Assembly (NCBI RefSeq): GCF_040253635.1
Contig: NZ_JBEJGX010000003.1
Span: 4,985,501 to 5,049,500 of the forward strand
DNA from: Streptomyces sp. Edi2
GTDB lineage: Bacteria; Actinomycetota; Actinomycetes; Streptomycetales; Streptomycetaceae
DNA length: 64,000 nucleotides
Reading direction: 5' to 3'
In this document: in pieces, positions 7,831-15,383 of the stretch
Layout: each line of letters starts with the position of its first letter
Position numbering within the stretch: position 1 is the first letter of the stretch
Notes under the pieces: generated by a model
Database searches by the model: none
Seen by the model: the letters and a program-made list of their open reading frames with translations, nothing else
Told to the model about the DNA's origin: nothing
Program-made: the position numbers and the translations under genes

Positions 7831-9542
7831 TCGCCGCCATCAAAGCGCCCGGCGCCAACACCCGTGGCCTGCTTGCCTACCTCTACGGCCGGGGGACCCA
7901 CGACGAACACTTCGATCCGCACATCGTGGCGGGCTTCGCGATGCTCGGCATGCCCGATCCCGGCCGCGATGAGATGGCCACCCTCACCGAACTCGCCCGC
8001 CACCTCGACGAGCCCGTACGCCTGCGCAACAGCGAGTTCGGCAAGCCTGTCACCGACCACGTCTGGCACTGCCCCGTCCGTGCCGCACCCGAAGACCGCT
8101 ACCTCTCCGATGCCGAATGGGGCGAGATCGCCCAGCGCATCGTCGCCGCGGCCGGCATCGCCCCTGCCGGTGATGACCTGGCCTGCCGCTGGATCGCCGT
8201 ACGCCACGCAGACGACCACATCCACATCCTCGCCACCGCCGTCCGCGAAGACGGCCGCCGCCCCAAACTCCACGACAGCGGCATCCGCGTCGGCGACGCA
8301 TGCCGCGAGATCGAGAAGGACTACGGTCTGCGCCGCCTGGAGAAGGGCGACCGCACCAACACCCGACGCCCCACCCAGGCCGAAATGCACAAAGCCCAGC
8401 GCCTCGGCTGGGAACAGACCAGCAAGGACTGGCTCCAGGACCGCATCCGCGCCGCTATCCCCCACGCCACAAGCGCCGAGGAACTCCTCGCCTACCTCGA
8501 AGCCGAGGGCATCCGAGTCAAGGCCAAGCGGGGACCGTCTGGCGACCTCCTCGGCTACGCAGTCGGACGCCCCGGCGATCTCAATAAGGACGACGAACAG
8601 ATCTTCCACCCCGGCGGAAAGATCGCCCCTGACCTCTCCCTTCCCAAGATCAAGGCCCGCCTCGAATCCAGCCAGCCCGAAGAGCACCCCACCGCCCGCC
8701 GCACCCAGCCCAGCACCCCCTGGCACCAGGCCACCGACGCCCTCGACGCCCTCCACACCGACCTCGCCGACGACACGCGAGCCCAGGCACACATCACCGC
8801 CCTCGGTGAACTGATCGAAGCCACCGCCCAGACAGCGCCCACCGACCTGCGCGCTGAACTTCAAGCCGCCTCGAAGGCGTTCGCACGGGCCCAGCGCTCC
8901 CAGATCCGGGCAGAAGACCGAGCCGCCCACACTCTGCGCAACGCGGCCCGCGACATCGCCCACACCGCCACCGGCCCCGACGGCAGCGCCCTCGCCGTCC
9001 TGGTCGCAGCCCTCGTCTGGGCCGCAATCGTCGCGGGACGCTGGCACGAGGCCAAGGGCCACGCCCACCAAGCCGACGCCGCTCGCCAAGCCCTCCAGCA
9101 CCTTCAGAGCGCCGCCGACCACGCCCTCAGCCCGGAACTCACAGACCTCGCGCAACGCCAGCCGAAGGAGGAGACCCGCCGCACCCTGGCCAGCGACGTG
9201 CGAGCCGCCATCCCCGAGCACGCCGAGCGGATCCTCGCCGACACCGGCTGGCCGGCCCTCGCCACCGTCCTCGCCGACACCGAAGCCCGCGGCCACAAAC
9301 CCCACCAACTCCTCAAGGAAGCAGCCGCCCAACGCGAACTGGCCACCGCTCGCCAACCCGCCCGAGTCCTGATCACTCGCATCCAGCACAGCGGACGCAA
9401 CCCCACCCCCAACCGCCGCGCCGCAGCAGCCCGCCTCCGCACCACCACCGCGGTCCCGCACCCGCCCCTCGGGCCCGACTTCGCCCAGCCAACGGCGGCA
9501 ACTACAGCACCGGCCGAGCAGCATCGCCGCCCGCGCCGGTAA
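7827..9542 (+). CDS. MOB-family relaxase / mobilization nuclease
   Basis: 571 aa, ATG overlapping the mobC stop. The N-terminal 200 residues form the relaxase: a Tyr-containing motif I (LLAYLYG, about residues 15-21), which would carry the 5'-phosphotyrosyl link, and the metal-binding three-His motif III HADDHIHI (about 128-135). The C-terminal half is long, Ala/Arg/His-rich and helical with a short hydrophobic stretch (ALAVLVAALVWAAIVAG, about 390-406), perhaps for coupling or membrane contact. It should nick the element at oriT and lead one strand into a recipient. A perfect hairpin terminator follows. Confidence 0.9.
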   Translation: MIAAIKAPGANTRGLLAYLYGRGTHDEHFDPHIVAGFAMLGMPDPGRDEMATLTELARHLDEPVRLRNSEFGKPVTDHVWHCPVRAAPEDRYLSDAEWGEIAQRIVAAAGIAPAGDDLACRWIAVRHADDHIHILATAVREDGRRPKLHDSGIRVGDACREIEKDYGLRRLEKGDRTNTRRPTQAEMHKAQRLGWEQTSKDWLQDRIRAAIPHATSAEELLAYLEAEGIRVKAKRGPSGDLLGYAVGRPGDLNKDDEQIFHPGGKIAPDLSLPKIKARLESSQPEEHPTARRTQPSTPWHQATDALDALHTDLADDTRAQAHITALGELIEATAQTAPTDLRAELQAASKAFARAQRSQIRAEDRAAHTLRNAARDIAHTATGPDGSALAVLVAALVWAAIVAGRWHEAKGHAHQADAARQALQHLQSAADHALSPELTDLAQRQPKEETRRTLASDVRAAIPEHAERILADTGWPALATVLADTEARGHKPHQLLKEAAAQRELATARQPARVLITRIQHSGRNPTPNRRAAAARLRTTTAVPHPPLGPDFAQPTAATTAPAEQHRRPRR

Positions 9543-9555
9543 CTGCCCAACACGC

Positions 9556-9592
9556 CGCTGCGCGACCGTGGCTCCACTACGGTCGCGCAGCG
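9556..9592 (+). terminator. Terminator after the relaxase gene
   Basis: CGCTGCGCGACCGT pairs perfectly with ACGGTCGCGCAGCG across a 9-nt loop, 13 bp after the relaxase stop. No T-run follows, as is common in Streptomyces. It ends the mobilization operon. Confidence 0.75.
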
Positions 9593-9753
9593 AACGGTTG
9601 GACGTGCGCTCGGTGAATCGCTCCCTGCTGGGATCGGGGCGGTAGGGGCTGTGGTCTTCCCCTGGGCCCACTGGCCGGGCAGCGTCGTGCCGTGGCTGAA
9701 ATGCGCTCCCACCAGGGCGATTGTCAGTGCCGTATGCGAGGGTCGCTATCTGT

Positions 9754-9777
9754 GAGCCGACGCATCGTCGGCGGCTC
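9754..9777. promoter_or_regulatory. Inverted-repeat region upstream of the toxin operon
   Basis: GAGCCG (9754-9759) and CGGCTC (9772-9777) flank a smaller dyad GCCGACG-CAT-CGTCGGC. It lies about 40-65 bp ahead of the WXG100-like gene, a likely promoter/operator position. Function is inferred. Confidence 0.3.
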
Positions 9778-9817
9778 GCGACGAGTTACGAGTACACGGC
9801 CAAGGGGGAGGCACAGC

Positions 9818-10135
9818 ATGGCTGGCGACGGCTTCGACGTAGACACCGACCAACTCAAGTCCGCCGCTCCAACGTTCCACCGGGAGTCTGTTGCCATGGA
9901 ACGGGCGACGGCCAAGCTTCGCCATGCGCTCGACGGGCTGGGGGAGCCCTGGGGTGGTGACGAGCAGGGCAAGAAGTTCGAGCACGTCTACGCCCCGCAC
10001 CGGGCGCAGATCGCGAAGGCAGCCGGGGCCCTGGGCAAGGGCTTGTCCAGCATCACCAAGGCCATGAACGACATGGCCGCCAACCACGAAGACGCCGACC
10101 ACTCGGCCAAGTCCGGCTTTGAGGGTGGTAAGTGA
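9818..10135 (+). CDS. WXG100-like type VII secretion protein
   Basis: 105 aa, ATG 9818 behind GGGGGAGG. It is the size of an ESAT-6/WXG100 protein: two predicted amphipathic helices joined by a turn with W-G-G (PWGGDEQGKKF, about residue 45), the second helix with many Ala/Lys. WXG100 proteins are exported as helical hairpins by ESX/type VII systems and often accompany LXG/WXG-type toxins as chaperone-like partners. Its TGATG junction with the next gene, the nuclease toxin, makes co-export likely. An ESX locus lies at the right end of this window. The YxxxD/E export signal is not obvious. Confidence 0.75.
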   Translation: MAGDGFDVDTDQLKSAAPTFHRESVAMERATAKLRHALDGLGEPWGGDEQGKKFEHVYAPHRAQIAKAAGALGKGLSSITKAMNDMAANHEDADHSAKSGFEGGK

Positions 10136-11442
10136 TGGGCGCTGCCGACAAGGCCAAGGAGGTCGTCCAGGACCTGACCGGCATGTGGTGGCCGGAGGGC
10201 GACGAGGACGAACTCCGGGAGGCCGCCCGGGCTTGGCGCACCTTCGCCGACGACGTCGAGGACTGTACGGCCGCCTGCCACAAGAAGGCCCAGGACGTCA
10301 TCGACAACAACAAGGGCAAGTCGATCGAGGCGTTCGGGGAGTTCTGGCGCAAATACCACGGCGGCGGCAAGGGCTACCTCGACGACGTGGCCACCGCCGC
10401 CCGCGACATGGCCAAGGCCCTGGACAAGTACGCCGACCAGGTAGCCGAGGCCAAAAAGAAGATCGAGCACGAGCTGGAGATCGCCGGCGCGGTCCTGGTC
10501 GCGGGAGCCGCGCTGGCCGTCTTCACAGGCGGCATCAGCGGAGCCGCGGCGGCCGGTGCCAGCGAGGCGATCGTCGCCGCAGCGAGTACGGCGGGCATCG
10601 CCGTCTCCGCCACCGTCGCCGAGATCGCCGGAACGGTCCTCGCCACCGCCGCCATCGGCGGCATCGAAGCCATCACCGTCGACGTGGTCGTCGCCCAGGG
10701 CGGCCGCAACCTCCTCGGCGACCAGAAAGGCATCAACCTGGCTGAGATCAAGGACGCCGGAGTCAGCGGGGTCTTGCTGGGGGGCGCCCTGGGCGGCGCA
10801 GGCCGCGCGGCGAAGGCTGCCGGCGACGCCGGTGGCTTCAAGAACGCCTTCGGCAAGATGAAGCTGGATGGCTTGGGCAACTTCAAGAACCCGCTGCGCG
10901 ACTTCGAGATATCGCTGCCCAACTTGGGGGGCCCGCGCTTTGCGATGGCCGGCGAGGGGCCTGTCGGTCCGACCGGCCAGCCGCTGATGCGCAGCGCCGA
11001 GCGCGGCGGAGGGGGAGGCCGGGCACCTCAAAAGCCAATTCCGCCGTATGCCAAGCCGCTGGACAGCATGGGCCGAGCCACCGGCGTCGAAACGAGGATC
11101 ACGCAAGACATGCTCGACACCGGCACCAAGGCATCCCGGCGGATGCAGCCCCCGGGCTGGGGAGGCGAACCGGCTGGTCACACGCGCGGACACCTCCTGG
11201 CCCGATCACTCGGGGGAGACGGCCGCTCTGAGGCCAACATCGTGATCATGCACAAGACGGCGAACAACGAGGTGATGGAAAAGCTCGAAGAGCAAATCTA
11301 TGAAACCGTGAAGCAGCGCGGGAGCGTGGAATATTCAGCGGCACCTGCCTACGCCAATCCAGGCGACATAATTCCTACGGGCGTGCACGTCAGGGCCATT
11401 GGGCCTGGCCTGCACATCGACCAGACCATCATCAACAAGTAG
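10135..11442 (+). CDS. Polymorphic toxin with WXG-like N-terminus and DNA/RNA non-specific endonuclease C-terminus
   Basis: 435 aa from ATG 10135 (GTG 10132 is possible), overlapping the stop of the WXG100-like gene. Residues 1-110 are helical with W and Lys-rich segments like the export domain of type VII effectors. Residues 120-230 are Ala/Gly-rich and hydrophobic. Residues 320-435 form a nuclease of the NucA-like 'DNA/RNA non-specific endonuclease' type, with the histidine motif GHTRGHLLARSLGG followed by N and H residues (SEANIVIMHKTANNEV). The C-terminal coding region is visibly less GC-rich than the front half, suggesting a swapped toxin module. The following gene is its likely immunity protein, and a remnant of this gene's middle part lies at 12177-12335. 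Confidence 0.85.
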   Translation: MGAADKAKEVVQDLTGMWWPEGDEDELREAARAWRTFADDVEDCTAACHKKAQDVIDNNKGKSIEAFGEFWRKYHGGGKGYLDDVATAARDMAKALDKYADQVAEAKKKIEHELEIAGAVLVAGAALAVFTGGISGAAAAGASEAIVAAASTAGIAVSATVAEIAGTVLATAAIGGIEAITVDVVVAQGGRNLLGDQKGINLAEIKDAGVSGVLLGGALGGAGRAAKAAGDAGGFKNAFGKMKLDGLGNFKNPLRDFEISLPNLGGPRFAMAGEGPVGPTGQPLMRSAERGGGGGRAPQKPIPPYAKPLDSMGRATGVETRITQDMLDTGTKASRRMQPPGWGGEPAGHTRGHLLARSLGGDGRSEANIVIMHKTANNEVMEKLEEQIYETVKQRGSVEYSAAPAYANPGDIIPTGVHVRAIGPGLHIDQTIINK

Positions 11443-11448
11443 GCGGCC

Positions 11449-11979
11449 ATGACTGATCTCGAACTCTTGGCATCGTTTCGCGCAACTGGTGAAGCGGGGC
11501 CGGTCATCAATGACTGGAAGGCCGCCGAGGAGGCCCTGAGCACCGCCTTTCCGCCTGCGTTCAAAACGTTTCTCGAAGCATTTGGCGGCGCGAAGTTCGA
11601 CGACTTTCTGCGTGTGTATCGGGCAGGTGCCGAGAACGAGTACGCCGACCTGGTGGCGAACACGGTCACGGCGCGGCACACCATGGAGGTGACGCGGGAC
11701 ACGATCCGGGAACTGCTGGCAGAGCGGGGTGTGAAACCCGCGCAGCTGATCTGCTGGGGCGGCACGGACAACGCGGACATGTGCTTCCTGATCCCGCACG
11801 AGGACCCCGAGCAGTGGGCCGTCCTCACCGTCATCGGCCGTGGCAGGGAGTACGACCTGTACGAAGGTCCGGTGGAGAGCTATCTGCTGCGGATCCTCCG
11901 GGGCGACATCGTGAGCGAGGTCTTCCCGGACGACTTCCCCGACGAGGAACCGGGCTACGAGCGCAACCCGTGGATCTAG
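11449..11979 (+). CDS. SMI1/KNR4 (SUKH) family immunity protein
   Basis: 176 aa starting 6 bp after the toxin stop. The pattern of an early helical part with 'AEEALSTAFPPAFKTFLEAFGG' style residues (11522-11587), then Trp-Gly and a Glu/Asp-rich end (SEVFPDDFPDEEPG), fits the SUKH/SMI1-KNR4 superfamily, the most common immunity proteins of bacterial contact toxins. It should neutralise the upstream nuclease in the cytoplasm of the producer. Codon use is less GC-rich than the element's backbone, like the toxin tail it pairs with. A perfect 36-bp palindrome follows. Confidence 0.8.
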   Translation: MTDLELLASFRATGEAGPVINDWKAAEEALSTAFPPAFKTFLEAFGGAKFDDFLRVYRAGAENEYADLVANTVTARHTMEVTRDTIRELLAERGVKPAQLICWGGTDNADMCFLIPHEDPEQWAVLTVIGRGREYDLYEGPVESYLLRILRGDIVSEVFPDDFPDEEPGYERNPWI

Positions 11980-11993
11980 CGGGTGCAGCAACG

Positions 11994-12029
11994 CGCCTCC
12001 GATCCGGGCACGTGCCCGGATCGGAGGCG
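11994..12029. terminator. Perfect 36-bp palindrome after the immunity gene
   Basis: CGCCTCCGATCCGGGCAC is followed directly by its exact reverse complement (centre between 12011 and 12012), 14 bp after the immunity stop. It would form a very strong hairpin and is most simply a terminator, although the lack of a spacer or T-run also allows a protein-binding or recombination site. Confidence 0.65.
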
Positions 12030-12176
12030 TCGTGGTCTTCGCCGCAACCCGCGACGAGCGCAACCGCTTCGCGGTCAAGCACCGAACGGCATCCGAACCG
12101 CCGTCCTCCTCGGCGGAGAAGTGGGCCGGCTGGCCCAATTTCTTGCGAATTTCAGTCCGTTGCCAAGGAGGTCCAG

Positions 12177-12475
12177 TGGAGTCTTGCTGGGGGGTGCCCT
12201 GGGCGGCGCGGGCCGCACGGCGAAGGCTGTAGGCGACGCCGGTGGCTTCAAGAACGCCTTCGGCAAGATGAAGCTGGATGGCTTGGGCAACTTCAAGAAC
12301 CCGCTCGCGACTTCGAGATATCACCGCCCAACTTGGGGGTTCGGCACAGAAGGCATGATGGTGGTACCGCCGCCCCGAGCCCATGCCCTGGTTTAAGGGA
12401 TGAGGCCGAGCGCCTCCGTGGATCTGACCGGGTAGGGGGCGGACCGAATGCAGTGCTGATGCACCGGCCATGACC
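12177..12475 (+). pseudogene. Orphan remnant of the toxin gene (decayed C-terminal cassette)
   Basis: 12177-12335 is nearly identical to 10764-10925, the part of the toxin gene just before its nuclease domain (encoding GVLLGGALGGAGR through FKNAFGKMKLDGLGNFKNPL). One base is missing relative to the full gene (CCGCTGCGCGAC became CCGCTCGCGAC near 12305), shifting the frame, and the sequence after it no longer matches the nuclease domain. There is no start codon with a ribosome site. This is the layout of orphan toxin-tip cassettes downstream of polymorphic toxins, here already broken. Confidence 0.75.
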
Positions 12476-12531
12476 GCATGCCGCGGTCATGGCTGGTGGG
12501 CGCTCTGCGATTGGTCACTGTGTGGCGGGAG

Positions 12532-13104
12532 TCATCCGTTGGCCGTCGCGGATCCGTCTGACTCCCGCCATTCATGATCCAGGACCGAGTACGTGATCGA
12601 GTCCCTCCAGGCTCCTCGTACGAACACGTGCTCCCGAATGCGGCCTTCCTCCGTCATGCCAGCGCGTAGCAGGGTCTTGGCAGAGGCGGGGTTCAGCGGT
12701 GCGCGAGCGGCCCAGATGCGGTGCAGGCCAAGGTGGTTGAAGCCGAGGGCGCACATCAGGTGAACGGTTTCGGTGCCCAGGCCCGCCCCCCATGTGTGGG
12801 GGCGCAGGGCAAAGCCGATGGTGGCGGCTTTCTGGGCGTGCGGGTCGAGCGCCAGGCGGGCGAAGCCCACCAGGTCCCTTTCCTCCTGGCGGACCACACC
12901 GAGGGCGTATTCGGTGCGGGGGTCCTCCCCGGAGGAGGCGATGGAGCGGGCGACGATCTCCCCGACCTGTTCACGGGTTCGGGGTTCGAAGCTCAGGTGG
13001 CGGGTGGCCTCGGCGTCGCCGTAGATGGCGTGTACGGCGTCCACGTCGTCGCTGGTGAGTTCGCGCAACTGGAGCCGGGGGCCTGCGATGTCGACCGGGT
13101 GCAT
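12532..13104 (-). CDS. GNAT-family N-acetyltransferase (RimJ/RimL type)
   Basis: 190 aa from ATG 13104. The sequence starts with LRELTSDDVDAVHAIYGD, contains the acetyl-CoA-binding motif region IGFALRPHTWGAGLGTETV (the R/Q-x-x-G-x-G/A loop as RPHTWGAGLG), and continues with the LGLHRIWAARAPLNPASAKTLLRAGM helix-strand block found in RimJ/RimL-like acetyltransferases (written here as positions 12660-12730). It likely acetylates an amino group on a protein N-terminus or small molecule. It lies 26 bp downstream of the regulator on the same strand, so the two may be co-transcribed. Substrate is unknown. Confidence 0.85.
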   Translation of the reverse strand: MHPVDIAGPRLQLRELTSDDVDAVHAIYGDAEATRHLSFEPRTREQVGEIVARSIASSGEDPRTEYALGVVRQEERDLVGFARLALDPHAQKAATIGFALRPHTWGAGLGTETVHLMCALGFNHLGLHRIWAARAPLNPASAKTLLRAGMTEEGRIREHVFVRGAWRDSITYSVLDHEWRESDGSATANG

Positions 13105-13130
13105 GGTGGGGACCCTACTCGCGGGCAGTG

Positions 13131-14570
13131 TTATCTGGGCAGGGCGGCGACGGGGGCCGCGGTGAACGCCTCGATTTCCTCCCGTGTCGTGCGAGCCTCG
13201 GGTGCGGTGAGCCACCGGGGATCACGCAGCGCGGTGTGGACCTGCCGCACCGAGGCAACGATGCCGTTGATGCGCTGACCGGCGGACAGGTCGAGAACGG
13301 GCCGCATGGCCTCGTCGACACCGTCGAGGCTTCCGGCGTGGATGCGGGCGAGGGCAAGGTCGGTGTGGGCGCCGGCCTGGTCGCCGAAAGCCCACTCTTC
13401 AGGTTCCGCTTGGCGGTAGGCGGCGACGGCCGCTTCGGCCTGTTGTTGTGCCTCGGGGGCGTCTGGGAGCCAAGCGGTGGCGTCGGCGGCGTAGTAGAGC
13501 TGGCGTGGTACGGGGAAGGTCATGATGCCGCCGAACTCGTCCAGGTCGTCGGAGGACGCCGCGTCGCGGGCCCGTTCAGCTTCTGCGAGGGATTCCCGTA
13601 CGGCTGCCACATCGCCGAGTGCGGCTCCGGCACGGGCTTGCAAGCAAGACAGCCATACGGCGCTGGTGCCGGTTACGCCTGCCACCTGGGAGATGCCGAG
13701 GGCAGCGTATTTGGAGGCTTCCTGGTGTCGGCCGTCCCAGTAGGCGATCAGGGATTGCAGGCCGCGGACCCAGGCGCGCATGGCGTGGTGGTCGGCGTTG
13801 TCCGCACAGACGTAGGCGGTCCGGGCCTGTGTCATCGCGGATCGCGGATCGCCGAGGTCGTGGCTGGCCTTGGCGAGCATGCCGGAGGTGATGGCGGAGA
13901 GCAGGTACAAATCGCGGGCCTGGGCGGGTCGGACGCGCCCGTGTTCGAGGAAGTGGAAGGATAGGTCCTGGACTTCGACGAGGTCGCCGAGGAGGGGGGC
14001 CAGCGGCAGCCGCGGATAAGCGGCGGCTAGACGACGTACCTCCTGGTGGAGCTCGTCCAGGGTCTCGGGGCCTACGGCGCTGCCTTCTGCCATCGCGCTG
14101 AAGCGGAATGCACGACGAGCTGCCATGGCGACCTGCCTCTCTAACGTGTCCCGGCCGACGCTGTCGCCTGGAACGGGTCTGCTGGTGAACTCGATGCCGT
14201 CGAAGCCGCTGTCCCCTTCACGGGGGTCGAGCGAGGATGAGGGCGGCTGTGTCGGCATGACGAGCCGAAGCCGCTGGCCGGCCTCGATTGTGGCGCCGCT
14301 CTCGTCGGCCGGGCCGAGCAGGACATCGACGGGGTATCGGAACATCGCCTCCAGAACCCGGCACAGAGCCGGGTAGGGGCGGGTCTTCACCTCGCCCCCG
14401 TACCACCGCTCAAACTGCCGCTTCGACAGCGTCAGGCCGACAAGCGTCGGATCACGATCCTGTTCGGCGAGTTCGTTGGCCGTGCGCTCGAAGTGAAGCT
14501 TGAAGGTCTCGAACACCTGCCAGTGGCGTCTGGTGATCAATGTCCGTAGAAGAGTGGGCCTTTGAGCCAT
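13131..14570 (-). CDS. Putative transcriptional regulator with helical-repeat (TPR-like) C-terminus
   Basis: 479 aa from ATG 14570, preceded by GGGGGATTG. The first 100 residues (LTLSKRQFERWYGGEVKTRP) look like the DNA-binding region of a Streptomyces family in which a short HTH-like segment is followed by a long helical domain. From about residue 150 to 470 the protein is a string of Ala/Leu-rich helices resembling tetratricopeptide repeats (AYVCADNADHHAMRAWVRGL, LQARAGAALGDVAAVRESLA). Such proteins often act as small-molecule- or peptide-responsive regulators. It is divergent from the ATP-binding protein and glycan operon, a natural target. Confidence 0.7.
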   Translation of the reverse strand: MAQRPTLLRTLITRRHWQVFETFKLHFERTANELAEQDRDPTLVGLTLSKRQFERWYGGEVKTRPYPALCRVLEAMFRYPVDVLLGPADESGATIEAGQRLRLVMPTQPPSSSLDPREGDSGFDGIEFTSRPVPGDSVGRDTLERQVAMAARRAFRFSAMAEGSAVGPETLDELHQEVRRLAAAYPRLPLAPLLGDLVEVQDLSFHFLEHGRVRPAQARDLYLLSAITSGMLAKASHDLGDPRSAMTQARTAYVCADNADHHAMRAWVRGLQSLIAYWDGRHQEASKYAALGISQVAGVTGTSAVWLSCLQARAGAALGDVAAVRESLAEAERARDAASSDDLDEFGGIMTFPVPRQLYYAADATAWLPDAPEAQQQAEAAVAAYRQAEPEEWAFGDQAGAHTDLALARIHAGSLDGVDEAMRPVLDLSAGQRINGIVASVRQVHTALRDPRWLTAPEARTTREEIEAFTAAPVAALPR

Positions 14571-14815
14571 CAATCCCCCGATGGGTTCCGGTCGGCTCGT
14601 CAGGTCGACGGTAGCCCCGCAACGCCGCCATCGGGAGTGAGAGCTGCTGTGTGCGAGGAGATGACGGTGGAGACGGCGGCATCGTGACGGTACCCATGTC
14701 GTCGACCTTGCCAAGACCGAATCAGACGTCGGCGCTCATGTCGTGGTGAGGCGTGCCGCTTGGCCGTCAGGCTCGATGCCCGCCCTGAACGCGAGCGACG
14801 AGGTGGTGTTCCACC

Positions 14816-15325
14816 GTGCCAGCAGCAGGAGACAGCACGACGCAGCGACAGGCAGATCCCCGTACCGAAACCCCGAGCGCGGAGGCGACATGGAGCAGCA
14901 GTGGCCTGCCGCTGTGGCACGAGCGGACCTTCCCTCACCGTGACTCGTCCGTGAGTGAGGCGCGGAAGTTCGCCGTCGAAGCTCTGTCGGCCTGGGGAGT
15001 CTGGGACCGACTGGAGGACGTGTGTCTGTGCCTGTCAGAGGTCGCCGCCAACGCGCTCGTACATGCGAGTCCGCCCCGCTTCGGGTTCCGGGCACGGCTG
15101 ACCATCAGTGGCCCGGTGGTTCGGCTGGAGGTTCACGACCAGGGGGCGGGCCGGCCGCATCGAAAGCATCCGAGCCTCGACGACACCTCGGGCCGCGGCC
15201 TGCTCCTGGTGGACGAGCTGTCCGACGAGTGGGGCGTGGACGACCAGCCCGGCAACGGCAAGACCGTCTGGCTCACCTTCAAGATCACTGCGCCTGGCCC
15301 TCGCACGCCCAAACGCCAGCTCTGA
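14816..15325 (+). CDS. HATPase_c ATP-binding protein (anti-sigma-factor-kinase-like)
   Basis: 169 aa if begun at GTG 14816; the conserved domain starts near residue 35, so a later start is possible. It is a single GHKL ATPase domain: N box LSEVAANALVHA, G1 box VHDQGAG, and G2 box GRGLLLVDEL. Small proteins of this type are abundant in Streptomyces and resemble RsbW/SpoIIAB anti-sigma kinases, without a histidine-kinase dimerisation domain. It heads the rightward operon that continues with the UDP-galactopyranose-mutase-like gene 58 bp downstream. Partner sigma factor or anti-anti-sigma protein is not in this window. Confidence 0.8.
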   Translation: MPAAGDSTTQRQADPRTETPSAEATWSSSGLPLWHERTFPHRDSSVSEARKFAVEALSAWGVWDRLEDVCLCLSEVAANALVHASPPRFGFRARLTISGPVVRLEVHDQGAGRPHRKHPSLDDTSGRGLLLVDELSDEWGVDDQPGNGKTVWLTFKITAPGPRTPKRQL

Positions 15326-15383
15326 CCAGGGTGCCACCACCCGCCAACGCCGTGCTCGAACTCCCCTACAGAAAGAGGAATTC

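Noticed and set aside
7662..9671. 669-codon open frame opposite the relaxase
   Set aside because: It is a GC-bias shadow: Gly/Val/Glu-rich, no ribosome site, no family resemblance, fully antisense to a gene with clear motifs.
12672..13104. Acetyltransferase as an antitoxin-linked TacT-type toxin
   Set aside because: No ribbon-helix-helix partner gene adjoins it, and its motifs fit RimJ/RimL-like enzymes.
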